Origin: JBLMYQ01 sp050260055
GTDB taxonomy: Bacteria; Bacillota; Clostridia; Acetivibrionales; UBA4821
Direction: 5' to 3'
Assembly (NCBI GenBank): GCA_050260055.1
Contig: JBLNBO010000040.1
Location: forward strand, 1 to 64,000
DNA length: 64,000 bases
The position numbers and the translations under genes were made by a program. Of this stretch, positions 49,496 through 57,482 are shown piece by piece; position 1 is the first letter of the stretch, and every line of letters begins with the position of its first letter. The notes beneath the pieces are model-generated. The model saw only the letters and a list, made by a program, of their open reading frames with translations. It had not been told where the DNA came from and searched no databases.

Positions 49496-51040
49496 ATGTT
49501 GAAAAAATCATTTATAAGCGGTGCGCTTATATTAATGTTTTCAGGTCTTATTGTAAGGCTGATGGGCTTTATATATAGAATATACCTTTCAAATCTGATA
49601 GGCGCAGAAGGCATGGGTTTATTCCAATTAATATTTCCTTTATACGGTTTGGTTATCCTTACATTAACATCAGGGATATCAATTTCTGTGTCACGGATGG
49701 TTGCTGAAGAAGTAGGAATAAATAATCCGGCTAATAAAAGAAAAATTATGATTTGCGGGATGCAGCTGGTTGTTGGGGTATCAATCATTGCTTCACTACT
49801 ATGCTTTGCATATGCTGATTTTATTTCTATTTCAATACTAAAAGATTGGAGAACATATTTTTCCCTAATTCTCTTAATTCCATGCATACCGGTAATAGCT
49901 GCAGCATCAGCTTTGAAAGGTTATTTTTATGGAATGCAGGAAATGATTCCTACTGCGGTTTCGCAGATAGTAGAGCAAATTGTGCGAATAGGCTTGGTAA
50001 TGCTTACAGCTAGTTGGTTTTTAAACCTAGGGCTTGAGTATGCCTGCGCAATTGCAACCTTTGGAACAGCTTTAGGCGAAATTGCTAACTTATTAGTATT
50101 GTTATTAATATATCTTCTGAAAAAAAGAAAACAATCAAAAGATATGAAAAATGAAAGTTTACCTGGAAACTTGAAAATCTATAAGGAATTAATCTTTTCT
50201 GCATTTCCAATCTCGTTTAATAGATTCATAATATCAATTATGGGAGTTGTCGAAACCTTATTGATACCTGCAAGGTTAGTATTCGGGGGAATGAGCCATA
50301 AACTTTCCCTGGAGGCATTTGGGAGAATGACTGGAATGGCAATGCCGCTGATATTTTTTCCTACAGTAATTACTTCTGCATTAGCTACTGCATTAGTTCC
50401 ATCTATATCCGAATCGGCTGCAAGGAATAATTACAAGGGAGTTAGGAATAAAATATCCAGAACTATTCAAATGACAATTGTGCAGGGAATTATCTTTACT
50501 ATAATTTTTAGCTGTTATTCAAATCAAATTTGCGATGTTATTTATAGAAACGGTAAAGTGGGAGCTTCATTATATTTACTGTCTTTCACATGCGTGTTTA
50601 TTTACTTGCAGCAAATCTTGGGCGGGGTTCTAAACGGGTTGGGTATGCAGACAACCTTGCTCTGGAATTCATTGATCGGGGGAGTATTGAGAATTGGATT
50701 TGTATATTTTTATATTCCTTTGTATGGAATTGAGAGTTATGTATGGTGCATAATGATAAGTGCCGGTATGGTTTGCATATTGAATATGTATGCGATAACT
50801 ACAAAGATTGACTTGATTGTAGATATAAAGAATTGGTTTGTTAAGCCAGGGATAGTCGGAGTATTAATGGCTGTATCCAGCAGATATATTTATAGTTTTT
50901 TTTCAATTTTTCTATCAAAAGATATTTGGATAATATCCTTTACACTACTGGCTAATTTTATTATAGCCATGGAGCTGATGTTACTAGTAGGAGTAATTGA
51001 AAAAAATGAATTAGCAAAACTTCTTGGGTTTAAAAAGTAA
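49496..51040 (+). CDS. SpoVB-like MOP-family flippase / polysaccharide exporter
   Basis: The 514-aa protein has about 14 membrane segments. It opens with KKSFISGALILMFSGLIVRLMGFIYRIYLSNLIGAEGMGLFQLIFPLYGL, the SpoVB/MurJ-like start, and contains KGYFYGMQEMIPTAVSQIVEQIVRI, typical of the SpoVB branch. SpoVB is needed for spore cortex assembly, probably by moving lipid-linked precursors across the membrane. Several paralogues usually exist, so this could be another polysaccharide flippase. The ribosome site lies in a hairpin. Confidence 0.9.
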   Translation: MLKKSFISGALILMFSGLIVRLMGFIYRIYLSNLIGAEGMGLFQLIFPLYGLVILTLTSGISISVSRMVAEEVGINNPANKRKIMICGMQLVVGVSIIASLLCFAYADFISISILKDWRTYFSLILLIPCIPVIAAASALKGYFYGMQEMIPTAVSQIVEQIVRIGLVMLTASWFLNLGLEYACAIATFGTALGEIANLLVLLLIYLLKKRKQSKDMKNESLPGNLKIYKELIFSAFPISFNRFIISIMGVVETLLIPARLVFGGMSHKLSLEAFGRMTGMAMPLIFFPTVITSALATALVPSISESAARNNYKGVRNKISRTIQMTIVQGIIFTIIFSCYSNQICDVIYRNGKVGASLYLLSFTCVFIYLQQILGGVLNGLGMQTTLLWNSLIGGVLRIGFVYFYIPLYGIESYVWCIMISAGMVCILNMYAITTKIDLIVDIKNWFVKPGIVGVLMAVSSRYIYSFFSIFLSKDIWIISFTLLANFIIAMELMLLVGVIEKNELAKLLGFKK

Positions 51041-51256
51041 TGAGTACTGTAAGAATTGTTATTGATAGACAAAAGAACAAAAAGAAACCCTGATTTTTTT
51101 ATTGCAGCAAATTTGTTATTGTTATATAATTTAGATAATATTCCCATATTTACAAGTGCGATTTTCTGCATACTGCGGAATTTAGAAAACCCAACAGATT
51201 TGAAGGGAGGTATTTGTCTTAGTATTCTTGATTAAGAATTGAAAGGGGAGTTGTAA

Positions 51257-51619
51257 ATGGAAATGACATGGGCTGAATTCTCCAAAAAGAAAAGAGCAGA
51301 AATTGCGATTATTACCTTTGAAGATGAAGGAGCAATTAACTGCTTAAAAAAACTTTTTGAAGTAAAGGGCGCAAATGCAGTGCTTTGTGCACTTGAGTGT
51401 TTTGACCCGATAGGATTTACGGGCCAGGAGATCCAGATGTTTTGGGAACGATGCGGTGGTGATTTGGAAAAAATCCATAATATTATTGCCAACGTTCATG
51501 GCAACAGAGTAGCTCTGGGCGATTTCAGCAACTTCACATTAAGAGGGATACCCATAAATAACCTTTTGCCGCTTGAGAAGCTGCCCCCTGATGCCTTAAA
51601 TCCAACTTTCCCATTATAA
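51257..51619 (+). CDS. Hypothetical protein
   Basis: This 120-aa protein starts at ATG after AAAGGGGAGTTGTAA. The family is not recognised. It is soluble and mixed alpha/beta: ITFEDEGAINCLKKLFEVKGANAVLCALECF, then FWERCGGDLEKIHNIIANVHGNRVALGDFSNF. Three Cys lie in the first two thirds. It is monocistronic and ends in a bidirectional terminator. The preceding 216 bp hold only AT-rich DNA. Confidence 0.8.
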   Translation: MEMTWAEFSKKKRAEIAIITFEDEGAINCLKKLFEVKGANAVLCALECFDPIGFTGQEIQMFWERCGGDLEKIHNIIANVHGNRVALGDFSNFTLRGIPINNLLPLEKLPPDALNPTFPL

Positions 51620-51668
51620 TAACTAAAAAGAGAACCTTGACTAGTCAGGGTTCTCTTTTTAGTTATTA
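51615..51668. terminator. Bidirectional terminator
   Basis: A long palindrome of about 26 bp per arm (ATAATAACTAAAAAGAGAACC...), overlapping both convergent stop regions. Confidence 0.95.
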
Positions 51669-52093
51669 TAAATCAAGCTTTTAAATGCTTTTTCAAAATT
51701 CTCGTCATCTTCTTTTGTTCTCTTTCTTGGGCCGGCAGTCCTTCCACCGCCTTGACGGACTTTTTTTCCGATATGTCTTTCAAATAAAAGCTTATCAATA
51801 TTTTGGTTAGAATAAATAAGTCCGTTTTGGTTTACTGCTTTTGCACCTTTCGGCAGAGCCATTGCGGCAACTCCATAATCCTGAGTTACTACGATATCTC
51901 CTTTGGCAACCTGATTTGCAAGAGCAATATCCACAGAGTCGCGGGATTTGTCTAGTATTTTAACTTCAGAATAACCATCGTTAATTACATGGCTGGTATC
52001 AATAAACATTATTACCGGAATGTTGTTTTCTTTTGCTATCCTTACAATTATTTGTTTTACAGGGCATGCGTCAGCATCAACTAATATTTTCAT
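51659..52093 (-). CDS. YaiI/YqxD (DUF188) family protein, PIN-like
   Basis: The 144-aa protein begins MKILVDADACPVKQII and has SRDSVDIALANQVAKGDIVVTQDYGVAAMALPKGA and a basic KKVRQGGGRTAGPRKR tail, all diagnostic of the YaiI/YqxD family. The acidic residues form a PIN-like nuclease-type site, but activity is not established. The start ATG at 52093 follows AAAGGATATCTT. Confidence 0.95.
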   Translation of the reverse strand: MKILVDADACPVKQIIVRIAKENNIPVIMFIDTSHVINDGYSEVKILDKSRDSVDIALANQVAKGDIVVTQDYGVAAMALPKGAKAVNQNGLIYSNQNIDKLLFERHIGKKVRQGGGRTAGPRKRTKEDDENFEKAFKSLIYNN

Positions 52094-52164
52094 AAGATAT
52101 CCTTTGCTTTTTATTTAAGTATAGCTGAGAGGATATGTTTTAGGCAAGAAAAAAGAGGAAAGGG

Positions 52165-52581
52165 TTAATCCCCTTCCTCAGTTAACGAAAGCTTCATCGA
52201 ATTTAGCATTTGCTCTATTTCAGCTAAGGTTGTTGGCCCAAATGCATGAATCCTAAGAAGTTCCTCTCTTGTGTATTTTGTTAGCTCTCCAATAGTCTCA
52301 ATTCTCCACCTTTTCAAGCAACTTTTTGCCCTGGCTGAAAGATTAAGCGTTTCTATCGGTGTTCTAAGAAGATTTTCCACGAATTCAATTGCTTCTAAGT
52401 TTACGCCAGACAACGTAATTATCTTATCGCCCATTTTAATTGAAAATGCAGTTCCTTTCGGAGCTATAACTTCAACTTGTTTAGTTCCTTCTGGAGCTAA
52501 AACTTTAATTTGCTTAGTTCCTTCTGGAGCTACGAATGTAGCTTGTCCTTCTTCATTGAATTCCAATTTAAAATTCATCAT
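52165..52581 (-). CDS. Stand-alone RNA polymerase alpha-CTD-like regulator
   Basis: This 138-aa protein starts at ATG 52581 after AAGGAGGCAGGA. The C-terminal 60 residues follow the alpha-CTD: PIETLNLSARAKSCLKRWRIETIGELTKYTREELLRIHAFGPTTLAEIEQMLNSMKLSL, with two helix-hairpin-helix-like units that in RNA polymerase contact UP-element DNA and activators. The N-terminal 45 residues have three short repeats of the type APEGTKQ(I/V)xV, probably a beta hairpin or solenoid. It may bind DNA or activators without polymerase. The promoter region holds a long inverted repeat. Confidence 0.85.
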   Translation of the reverse strand: MMNFKLEFNEEGQATFVAPEGTKQIKVLAPEGTKQVEVIAPKGTAFSIKMGDKIITLSGVNLEAIEFVENLLRTPIETLNLSARAKSCLKRWRIETIGELTKYTREELLRIHAFGPTTLAEIEQMLNSMKLSLTEEGD

Positions 52582-52602
52582 TCCTGCCTCCTTAAAATTT
52601 TA

Positions 52603-52649
52603 AGGTTACTTCAATAGCGTGTTTAAATTATCGTTTTCGGAAGTAACCT
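52603..52649 (-). promoter_or_regulatory. Inverted repeat in the alpha-CTD-like gene leader
   Basis: Arms AGGTTACTTC and GAAGTAACCT separated by 27 bp, 22 bp before the start codon and next to TTAAAATTTTAAGGAGG. It may be an operator pair or an RNA stem controlling the ribosome site. Confidence 0.5.
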
Positions 52650-52852
52650 CCAACCTTTGTTTATATAAAATTATAGCTAACTACAATTTTACCATGTTTT
52701 TCTTGTTTTCGTCAAATTAATTCATCATTAATAATTATGGGTAAAAAAATAGGTTGAGGGTTAATTTTTATCGATAAACAATAAAAATGTATTGATAAAT
52801 GATTAATGTTTGAATATAATATAAATAGAATTAAGCGTGGGGAGGAATTTTA

Positions 52853-53314
52853 ATGTTTGCTTTTAGAGAAAAAGGATTGATGGTAATAACTAGATACCTG
52901 CTGGACCTGGTTTTTATTGGGGGAATTTTGATTTTTATCGGACTGCCAAAGATATTGGGATTCTATATTGATGTACTTAGGTTGACCGGAGATGAGAATT
53001 ACTGGTTCCTTTTAGGTTTCTTGTATATAACCGGGTTGGTTTGCCTGCTAATGGTTAATGAAATGAGAAAAATATTTAAAAATCTTAACAGTAATACGCC
53101 GTTCATAATTGAAAATGTCAGAAGCTTGAATAGAATTGCGGCAGGCTCTTTCCTATTAGCAGTTTCATATGTGATAAAGATAATTTTCTACAATTCTTTT
53201 TTGACAATAATAATTGCAATGATATTTATAATATTAGGCCTTTTTATGCGAGTGCTGGCAGAGGTATTTCATCAGGCAGTTATGGTAAAAGAAGAAAACG
53301 ATTTAACAATATAG
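52853..53314 (+). CDS. DUF2975 membrane protein
   Basis: The 153-aa protein has four hydrophobic segments and the DUF2975 mid-motif FKNLNSNTPFIIENVRSLNRIA. This family nearly always precedes a small XRE regulator, as here (10 bp gap). It starts at ATG after GGGGAGGAATTTTA. Membrane signal partner of the regulator is the likely role; the stimulus is unknown. Confidence 0.9.
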   Translation: MFAFREKGLMVITRYLLDLVFIGGILIFIGLPKILGFYIDVLRLTGDENYWFLLGFLYITGLVCLLMVNEMRKIFKNLNSNTPFIIENVRSLNRIAAGSFLLAVSYVIKIIFYNSFLTIIIAMIFIILGLFMRVLAEVFHQAVMVKEENDLTI

Positions 53315-53324
53315 GAGAGATACT

Positions 53325-53567
53325 ATGGCAATAATAGTTAATTTAGATGTAATGATGGCAAAAAGGAAGGTTGGCTTGTCTGAGCTGGCTTCTAAAATAG
53401 ATATTACCTTAGCAAATCTGTCAATCCTGAAAAACAATAAAGCAAAAGCTATACGGTTTTCTACTTTGGAGGCGATTTGCAAAGCTTTGAATTGCCAGCC
53501 GGGAGATATATTAGAATATGTTGCTGAGGAAGAAGAGGAACAGTCATTAAATAAGGGGGAAAAATAA
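53325..53567 (+). CDS. Small XRE/Cro-type regulator (YozG-like)
   Basis: This 80-aa protein is one Cro-type HTH: VNLDVMMAKRKVGLSELASKIDITLANLSILKNNKAKAIRFSTLEAICKALNCQPGDILEY, followed by an acidic tail. It is typically co-encoded with DUF2975 proteins. It lies between the DUF2975 gene and a DUF4173 gene (1 bp gap), so all three are one operon. Confidence 0.94.
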   Translation: MAIIVNLDVMMAKRKVGLSELASKIDITLANLSILKNNKAKAIRFSTLEAICKALNCQPGDILEYVAEEEEEQSLNKGEK

Positions 53568-53568
53568 A

Positions 53569-55119
53569 ATGGAAGAGAATGTGATTGAAAATAACCAGAA
53601 TAAAGAAAGTATTATTAATAAGGAAAATATTCTTTTACTTGCAGGATGCTTAGTGCTTGGCCTTTTAGTGGATGTTTTATTTTACAATAAATCACTTGGT
53701 ATATCCTATCCCATATTTGTTCTGGCATTTTACGGGATACTAATGTGGAAGATTAGGAAAAGTATAGTAATTAAATTAAATTTCGAATGGCTTTTAACCA
53801 TTCCTATCCTGGCTTTGGCCTGTTCTTATTTTATATACTCAAATGTAATCTTTAGAATTTTGAATTTTCTTGCGATTCCAATGCTAATTTTTATCCAGAC
53901 AACGCTTATTGCAAGCAAAAACAAATACCAATGGCATTCTATCAAATTTTTAGAAGATTTATGTATCAGTATTTTTGTTAGACCGTTTGAAAATATTCCA
54001 AAGCCATTTCAGATGATTGAAGAGATTATCTCAAACAGGATAAAAAACAAAAAGGTGACAGTTGCTAGTAAAGTGCTCTTGGGTTTATTGATATCCATTC
54101 CAATAGTAGTTATGGTTATAGCTCTTTTAGCATCGGCAGATCAGGTTTTTCAGCATTTTACAGAGAATATATTCAGTTTCTTCAATAATATAAAATCGGA
54201 TGAAGCTATAATAAGAACATTAATAATCTTATTCTTTTCTTTTACATTTTTCAGTTATATCTGGAGCATTGCTTATTCAAAGATTTATGAAGCAAAAGAA
54301 GAAAACGCTAATGTGTATATGACTGATAAGATAATAATGATTACGGTTCTTTCAGTAATTAACCTTATTTATATTTTCTTCGTGTTTATTCAATTCGCAT
54401 ACCTATTTGGAGGAGCGAACTATGCTTTGGTTCCGGGATTTTCGCATTCGGAGTATGCACGGAGAGGATTCTTTGAATTAGTTGCGGTTACGCTGATTAA
54501 CTTGAGCATTTTAATGGTAAGCCTAAACTTTACCAAGCAGGGAAGCAAAATTACGAACCGCATTTCGCAGATACTGAATTCTTTTTTGGTTGTATGTACA
54601 GCGATCATGCTGTATTCAGCACATTTCAGAATGTCACTGTATGAGCAGGAATATGGTTATACGTACTTGAGAATACTTACACATGCATTTATGGTTTTTA
54701 TTTTCGTCTTGCTCTTGCTTGCTCTTTATAAAATCTGGAGGGAAAATTTCTCATTAGTTAAAGCTTATATAATAGTTACAATTGCCGCTTATGTTGTAGT
54801 AAACTATGTAAATATTGATGTTATAATCGCACGAAATAACTATGAACGGTTTCAAAAAACCAGGCAGATAGATGTTGGCTATTTAAATATTTTATCTTAT
54901 GATGCTGTTCCCTGGATGGTGGAATTAATGAATAATAAAAATAAGAATATTGCAGTTGAATCACAAAATTCTTTATACGATAAAAAGAAAATGCTTTTGA
55001 GTAAGAATGATTGGCAATCATTTAATATCTCAGAGTTCAGAGCCAAACAGCAATTATCGAAGCTTAATCTAAAATATCAGAAAATAAGCCTGGATGAGGA
55101 AATAAAATCTGAAAGGTAA
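53569..55119 (+). CDS. DUF4173 (DUF4153-like) polytopic membrane protein
   Basis: The 516-aa protein has about 11-12 membrane segments and the DUF4173 core, including RPFENIPKPFQMIEEI, FVFIQFAYLFGG, YARRGFFELVAVTLINL, and NVDVIIARNNYERF-like NIDVIIARNNYERFQ. Function is unknown; it is often found with DUF2975/XRE pairs. The last 110 residues are hydrophilic. It starts at ATG after AAGGGGGAAAAATAAA. Confidence 0.9.
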   Translation: MEENVIENNQNKESIINKENILLLAGCLVLGLLVDVLFYNKSLGISYPIFVLAFYGILMWKIRKSIVIKLNFEWLLTIPILALACSYFIYSNVIFRILNFLAIPMLIFIQTTLIASKNKYQWHSIKFLEDLCISIFVRPFENIPKPFQMIEEIISNRIKNKKVTVASKVLLGLLISIPIVVMVIALLASADQVFQHFTENIFSFFNNIKSDEAIIRTLIILFFSFTFFSYIWSIAYSKIYEAKEENANVYMTDKIIMITVLSVINLIYIFFVFIQFAYLFGGANYALVPGFSHSEYARRGFFELVAVTLINLSILMVSLNFTKQGSKITNRISQILNSFLVVCTAIMLYSAHFRMSLYEQEYGYTYLRILTHAFMVFIFVLLLLALYKIWRENFSLVKAYIIVTIAAYVVVNYVNIDVIIARNNYERFQKTRQIDVGYLNILSYDAVPWMVELMNNKNKNIAVESQNSLYDKKKMLLSKNDWQSFNISEFRAKQQLSKLNLKYQKISLDEEIKSER

Positions 55120-55146
55120 AAGAAGAATTTATTATAATATATTAAT

Positions 55147-55184
55147 TTTAAAACGGGTAAGCAATTATGCTAACCCGTTTTAAA
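55147..55184 (+). terminator. Terminator of the DUF2975/XRE/DUF4173 operon
   Basis: Stem TTTTAAAACGGGT.A with its complement around GCAATTATGC. Confidence 0.85.
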
Positions 55185-55388
55185 ACTCTGTAAAGGATAA
55201 TTTTATTGTAAATTTATATTAACTTAACGTATAAGTCAATGCATATACTTAGAGCTGCATGTAAAAACATAAAACAATATACTAAAGTAATGGATTTCTG
55301 AGGCATATTGAAAATATTTGTTCTACACTGTAAAATATTCGTGGACAAATTAATTTCGTATAAGGTTTTTCTGAGGTGAAAACAATAA

Positions 55389-55505
55389 ATGTACATATTA
55401 GTAGTTGTCTTTTCTCTGCTTGCATTAGTCTTTTTGATTCCTGACATTTTCGAACTGCACAATAAGAAAATAAGAGAAAATAAAAATACCAAGGATGAAA
55501 AATAA
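55389..55505 (+). CDS. 38-aa single-pass membrane microprotein
   Basis: The frame begins at ATG 55389, ten bases after GAGGTG, and ends 25 bp before the permease gene. The product, MYILVVVFSLLALVFLIPDI followed by a charged tail ending KNTKDEK, has one clear membrane helix (2-20). Size and position recall small transporter subunits such as KdpF, so it may stabilise the downstream permease. It has no identifiable family. Confidence 0.65.
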   Translation: MYILVVVFSLLALVFLIPDIFELHNKKIRENKNTKDEK

Positions 55506-55530
55506 ATTATTTACTGAGAGGATGTAGAAC

Positions 55531-57333
55531 ATGAGTTTGGCACCAAAGAAGCAAAACAAGAGTATTAAATATACTAAAAAGGAAATTCCGAAGCAGCAAA
55601 AGACTAAGAAACTGAATGAATTCCTTGCGACTAGCATATGCGGGAATGATATTAGCTCAAGTTGTTTATACGTAGCAGGAATATCAATTTTCTATGCGGG
55701 CATTCTAGCACCAATTTCCTTGCTTATGATTGTTTTTGTTTTATATTTATATAGAAAGGTTTATGCAGAAGTAGGAACTGCTCTTCCTTTAAATGGAGGC
55801 GCGTACAACTGCTTGCTCAATACAACTTCCAAATTTAAAGCGAGTACTGCTGCATGTATGTCATTGTTGGCATATATTGCTACTGCTGTTGTTTCCGGCA
55901 TGACGGCAGTATACTATTTTTCTTCTATTGTTCCGGCTGCACAAGGTTATATAATTCCCATAACAATACTTGTTCTATTGTTCTTTGCAGTTCTGTCCAT
56001 TATTGGTATAGGAGAATCTGCAGTGGCTGCGGCAATATTTTTTGTGTTTCACATTTTTACATTAATAGTATTTGTAATTTTTGGAATATATTATTTCCCC
56101 GGACATTTTAATATTTTACAAGGCAATATAGCTACTTTTAATTTAAACAATTTAACAACAGGCTTGTTTTTTGGTTTTTCTGCTTCGCTTTTAGGAATAT
56201 CAGGATTTGAAACCTCTGCTAACTTTATTGAGGAACAGGCACCAGGTGTTTTTGTAAAAACCTTAAGAAATATGTGGATTGTTGTTTCGATTTTTAATCC
56301 GCTGATTGCAGTTATTGCATTAGGAATTCTTCCAATTCCTACGATTATGGAAAATAAGGATTTTGTCCTTTCTGCTGCGGCTGGCGCAATGGGAACAGGA
56401 TGGCTAAAGTATCTTGTTTCAATTGATGCCGCGCTTGTCCTTTCGGGAGCGGTGCTTACTTCCTATGTAGGTGTTGTTGGATTGATAAAGCGTATGACTC
56501 TTGATAGATGTCTGCCTCAGGTTTTGCTAAAAACAGGGAGAAGAAAAACAAATTATTTAATAATCATTTTATTTTTCTTACTCTGCACATCGATAATTCT
56601 TATTACAAAAGGAAATACATTAACTGTTGCAGCAGTTTATACTATTTCATTCCTTGGAGTTATGACTTTATTCGCTTTAGGCAATATGCTTTTAAAAATC
56701 AGGAGGCACAAACTTAAGAGAAAGTATCATGCAAGCGGCCTTGCTGTAACAATAGCCTTCTTGTGTACTGCTTCGGGTGTTATAGGCAACATTCTTCTTG
56801 ACGAAAAGAATATTATTTATTTCTTGATATATTTTATACCCGCAATAGCGATTATAGGAATTATGTTTGTAAGGATTGATATTCTTAAATCTGCACTTCA
56901 CATGGTGAGATATGTTTTTGAATTGGTAAATAAGAATGAGCATAAAGTGGCAAGGTTAATAATTCATAAGATACACAAAATCAAGGAACTTAAAATTATA
57001 TATTTTACCAGAGGCGACAGCAAGGCAAATCTGCTTGAGGTAATGCTCTATGTTAGAAAAAATGAGCAGACTAAACACATCAAATTTGTTCATTTATATA
57101 AGAATAAGGCCGAAGTTCCACCAAAACTAAAGGATGATATCAAATGGATTGATGAAGCTTTTACTGATTTAAAAATAGATTTGGAGCTTATAAAAGGGGA
57201 ATTCTGTCCGGCAACTATTGAAAAACTATCGAAAAAGTTTGGTGTAGCAAAGAACTATATGTTTATAGGTACCCCCGGAGAGCATATGAAGTATACAATA
57301 GAGGACTTTGGAGAAGTAAGACTGATAATTTAA
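55531..57333 (+). CDS. APC-family permease with C-terminal cytosolic domain
   Basis: The 600-aa protein has a 30-residue basic N-terminus, about 12-14 membrane segments (35-465) and a soluble C-terminal domain (about 480-600). The APC core shows ATSICGNDISSSCLYVAGI, AEVGTALPLNGGAYNCLLNT and FFGFSASLLGISGFETSANFIEEQAPGVF. The tail (KELKIIYFTRGDSKANLLEVMLYVRKNEQTKHIKFVHLY) resembles a UspA-like nucleotide-binding fold, as in regulatory tails of KimA/potassium or amino-acid transporters. It might therefore be gated by a nucleotide. The substrate is unknown. Confidence 0.88.
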   Translation: MSLAPKKQNKSIKYTKKEIPKQQKTKKLNEFLATSICGNDISSSCLYVAGISIFYAGILAPISLLMIVFVLYLYRKVYAEVGTALPLNGGAYNCLLNTTSKFKASTAACMSLLAYIATAVVSGMTAVYYFSSIVPAAQGYIIPITILVLLFFAVLSIIGIGESAVAAAIFFVFHIFTLIVFVIFGIYYFPGHFNILQGNIATFNLNNLTTGLFFGFSASLLGISGFETSANFIEEQAPGVFVKTLRNMWIVVSIFNPLIAVIALGILPIPTIMENKDFVLSAAAGAMGTGWLKYLVSIDAALVLSGAVLTSYVGVVGLIKRMTLDRCLPQVLLKTGRRKTNYLIIILFFLLCTSIILITKGNTLTVAAVYTISFLGVMTLFALGNMLLKIRRHKLKRKYHASGLAVTIAFLCTASGVIGNILLDEKNIIYFLIYFIPAIAIIGIMFVRIDILKSALHMVRYVFELVNKNEHKVARLIIHKIHKIKELKIIYFTRGDSKANLLEVMLYVRKNEQTKHIKFVHLYKNKAEVPPKLKDDIKWIDEAFTDLKIDLELIKGEFCPATIEKLSKKFGVAKNYMFIGTPGEHMKYTIEDFGEVRLII

Positions 57334-57371
57334 TGAATGAAAACTAATTTTTTCTATAAATTTAGATAGCA

Positions 57372-57427
57372 AAGCTGGATATTTCTGAGGTCCTTTCTAA
57401 AAAAGTAAGGCTCGAAACATCCAGCTT
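57372..57427. repeat. Long imperfect inverted repeat between convergent genes
   Basis: AAGCTGGAT, TTTC, GAG and CCTT pair in order with AAGG, CTC, GAAA and ATCCAGCTT, giving a stem of about 20 bp with small bulges and an A-rich loop. There is no proper T-run. It may still end transcription of either flanking gene, or be a degenerate small repeat element. Confidence 0.6.
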
Positions 57428-57482
57428 AGATGTATTCCTTCATGATGGTGAATTTATCTCCGAAAATTGTTTTTATTCATTT

